IMG/VR virus record: IMGVR_UViG_3300005618_000022
Location: 1 to 52,121 of that record
Length of the DNA stretch: 52,121 nt
Reading direction: 5' to 3' (one strand)
DNA from: a virus
Of the stretch, positions 50,914 to 52,121 are shown one piece after another. A program made the translations under genes and the position numbers. The notes beneath the pieces are model-generated. The model was not told where the DNA came from, did not search any database, and saw only the letters and a program-made list of their open reading frames with translations. Numbering within the stretch: the first letter of the stretch is position 1; each line of letters starts with the position of its first letter.

Positions 50914-52121
50914 ATGCCGGACAGTCTGAAATTTCAAATCCAGCTAATCGACAAGCTTACTAAGCCTGGGAAGGAAATGGCTTCCCAGATGCAGAAGCTC
51001 AAGTTGCAACTTAGTGCCGCTGAAAAAGCGGTAAAGCAGACCGAAGCTGCTATGGCTAAGTTGCAAAAGGGGCCGCTGAATCCAACTGCGCTCAGCAAAT
51101 GGATGGAGCTTAACAAGGCTCTTCAGGCAAACAAGTCTGCAGCGGCCGGCTACCAAGAGCAGATCTTGGGCCTCGCCAGCAAAATGAACCAAGCGGAAAA
51201 GCCGACCCTCAATCTGGGCGCGGCTTTTACGTTTCTCGGCGAGTCGGGTATTGGTGCGGCGATAGCCTTCGAGGGAGCTGCAGTTGCAGGCGGTATGGCT
51301 CTCTCGTTGGCTGCGTCTGAAGCGAAGAACGATACGCTCGATGCACTCGAAGCGTTTCTCGACACGGCAGACGATGCAGACAAGGTCTACAATCGCCTGA
51401 CCGACATGACCGATCATATTGCGATCACTCAGAACCGAGGATCGCAGTTGGCGCGCGAGCTCTCAGCAGCCGGCGTTACAAATGCAGACGCTCTTACCGA
51501 TGCGATCGAATCGATCGGGATGGTGGAGTCTGTGCTCGGATCTGGTGCCGGCGAGAAGATCCAGAGCATCATCGAGAAAGCCACGGCCGGTGGCAAGTTC
51601 GATGTTAACGCCAAAGCGCTAAAAGGCACTGGCGTTCAGATGAGCGCGATCGCTCAGGCTCTCGGTATTACGCAGCCTCAGCTCGAAGCTCAGATCAAAG
51701 CTGGCACGATTACCGCAGAGAAGGGAATCGCTGCACTCACCAAAGCTATCAGCAGCAAGTTCGGTGGCGCTGCTTCCAAACAAGTGCTGGACATTGGCTT
51801 TCAGGTCGCGCGTTTGAAAGACGACTTTATGTCTCTGTTCGAGGACGTAAAGGTTGACGGCTTCTTGAGCCAGCTACACGACGTGCTGAACGTGTTCAAC
51901 CAAAGCACGATCTCTGGCAAGGCGCTCAAATTCATCGTTACGGAGACGTTCGATCGGATCTTCAAAGCCGTAGAGGCTGCAGGACCTTACGTAAAGGTCT
52001 TCTTCAAGGGCCTAATTATCATGGCTCTGCAAGCTTATATCGCGCTCAAGCCGCTACTCAAGCAGTTCGATCTGCTTGGCCCAACGGCAGATGGACCGAT
52101 TAAGATGGCTGCAGCTATGAG
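50914..52121 (+). CDS. Tail tape measure protein (3' truncated)
   Basis: The frame is open from ATG 50914 to the window end (about 402 codons). It begins with a helical coiled stretch (SLKFQIQLIDKLTKPGKEMASQ ... LQLSAAEKAVKQTEAAMAKL) and then contains hydrophobic, Ala/Gly-rich helices (AAFTFLGESGIGAAIAFEG) like tape measures of Mu-like phages. It sets tail length and takes part in DNA passage. The rest lies outside the window. Confidence 0.85.
   Translation, partial: MPDSLKFQIQLIDKLTKPGKEMASQMQKLKLQLSAAEKAVKQTEAAMAKLQKGPLNPTALSKWMELNKALQANKSAAAGYQEQILGLASKMNQAEKPTLNLGAAFTFLGESGIGAAIAFEGAAVAGGMALSLAASEAKNDTLDALEAFLDTADDADKVYNRLTDMTDHIAITQNRGSQLARELSAAGVTNADALTDAIESIGMVESVLGSGAGEKIQSIIEKATAGGKFDVNAKALKGTGVQMSAIAQALGITQPQLEAQIKAGTITAEKGIAALTKAISSKFGGAASKQVLDIGFQVARLKDDFMSLFEDVKVDGFLSQLHDVLNVFNQSTISGKALKFIVTETFDRIFKAVEAAGPYVKVFFKGLIIMALQAYIALKPLLKQFDLLGPTADGPIKMAAAM

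Overview
The window is one continuous stretch of a tailed double-stranded DNA phage genome, seen as a lytic-style genome or a contig of one. No rRNA, insertion sequence, CRISPR array or integrase is visible. Genes are densely packed, mostly short, and linked by ATGA, GTGA and TAATG start/stop overlaps. The head genes are of the Mu-like type (DUF935 portal, ClpP-like protease with nested scaffold, gpT-like capsid, gp36-like connector). The tail is contractile (sheath, tube, assembly chaperones, tape measure). The host cannot be named. Four lipoprotein signal peptides imply a bacterium with the Lgt/Lsp lipoprotein pathway, and none has Asp after the lipid Cys, which fits outer-membrane sorting if the host is Gram-negative.

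Layout. 1-22763, plus strand: end of a muralytic enzyme, a secreted S1-protease lipoprotein and an HExxH protein, then a long replication and nucleotide-metabolism operon. 22764-23608: convergent, repeat-rich non-coding region. 23609-27250: a control-like island with a winged-helix protein, an XRE-type regulator, a tRNA, a terminator and small proteins, mostly on the minus strand. 27762-32883, plus strand: small accessory genes plus a SPOUT RNA methyltransferase and a metzincin-like lipoprotein. 32874-38786, minus strand: small accessory genes, two more lipoproteins and a nuclease-like protein. 38787-39160: divergent promoter region. 39161-52121, plus strand: packaging, head and tail genes, ending inside the tape measure gene.

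How the genes work together. The most informative set is the 2-aminoadenine (Z) DNA pathway. A PurA-family enzyme carries Ser in place of the catalytic Asp (PurZ, 14622-15740). A MazG-type pyrophosphohydrolase (MazZ-like, 11950-12438) would supply dGMP. An HD phosphohydrolase (DatZ-like, 16351-16938) would remove dATP. A DUF5664 protein (4987-5427) may add a second dNTP diphosphohydrolase. These lie in one operon with a family B DNA polymerase with intact proofreading motifs, a Prim-Pol/VirE primase-helicase, an SF2 helicase, SSB, a Sak4-like recombinase and two PD-(D/E)XK nucleases. Adenine in this phage DNA is therefore probably replaced by Z, yet the operon also encodes an MT-A70 adenine methyltransferase. 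The replicase is PolB rather than the PolA-type DpoZ of the best-studied Z phages.

Other points worth attention are two 120-bp elements with matching inverted ends, a cluster of GTAGG motifs, several strong RNA hairpins in otherwise dense operons, about ten tiny one-helix membrane proteins, secreted proteases, an in-frame scaffold start and a possible +1/-2 frameshift in the tail chaperone genes.
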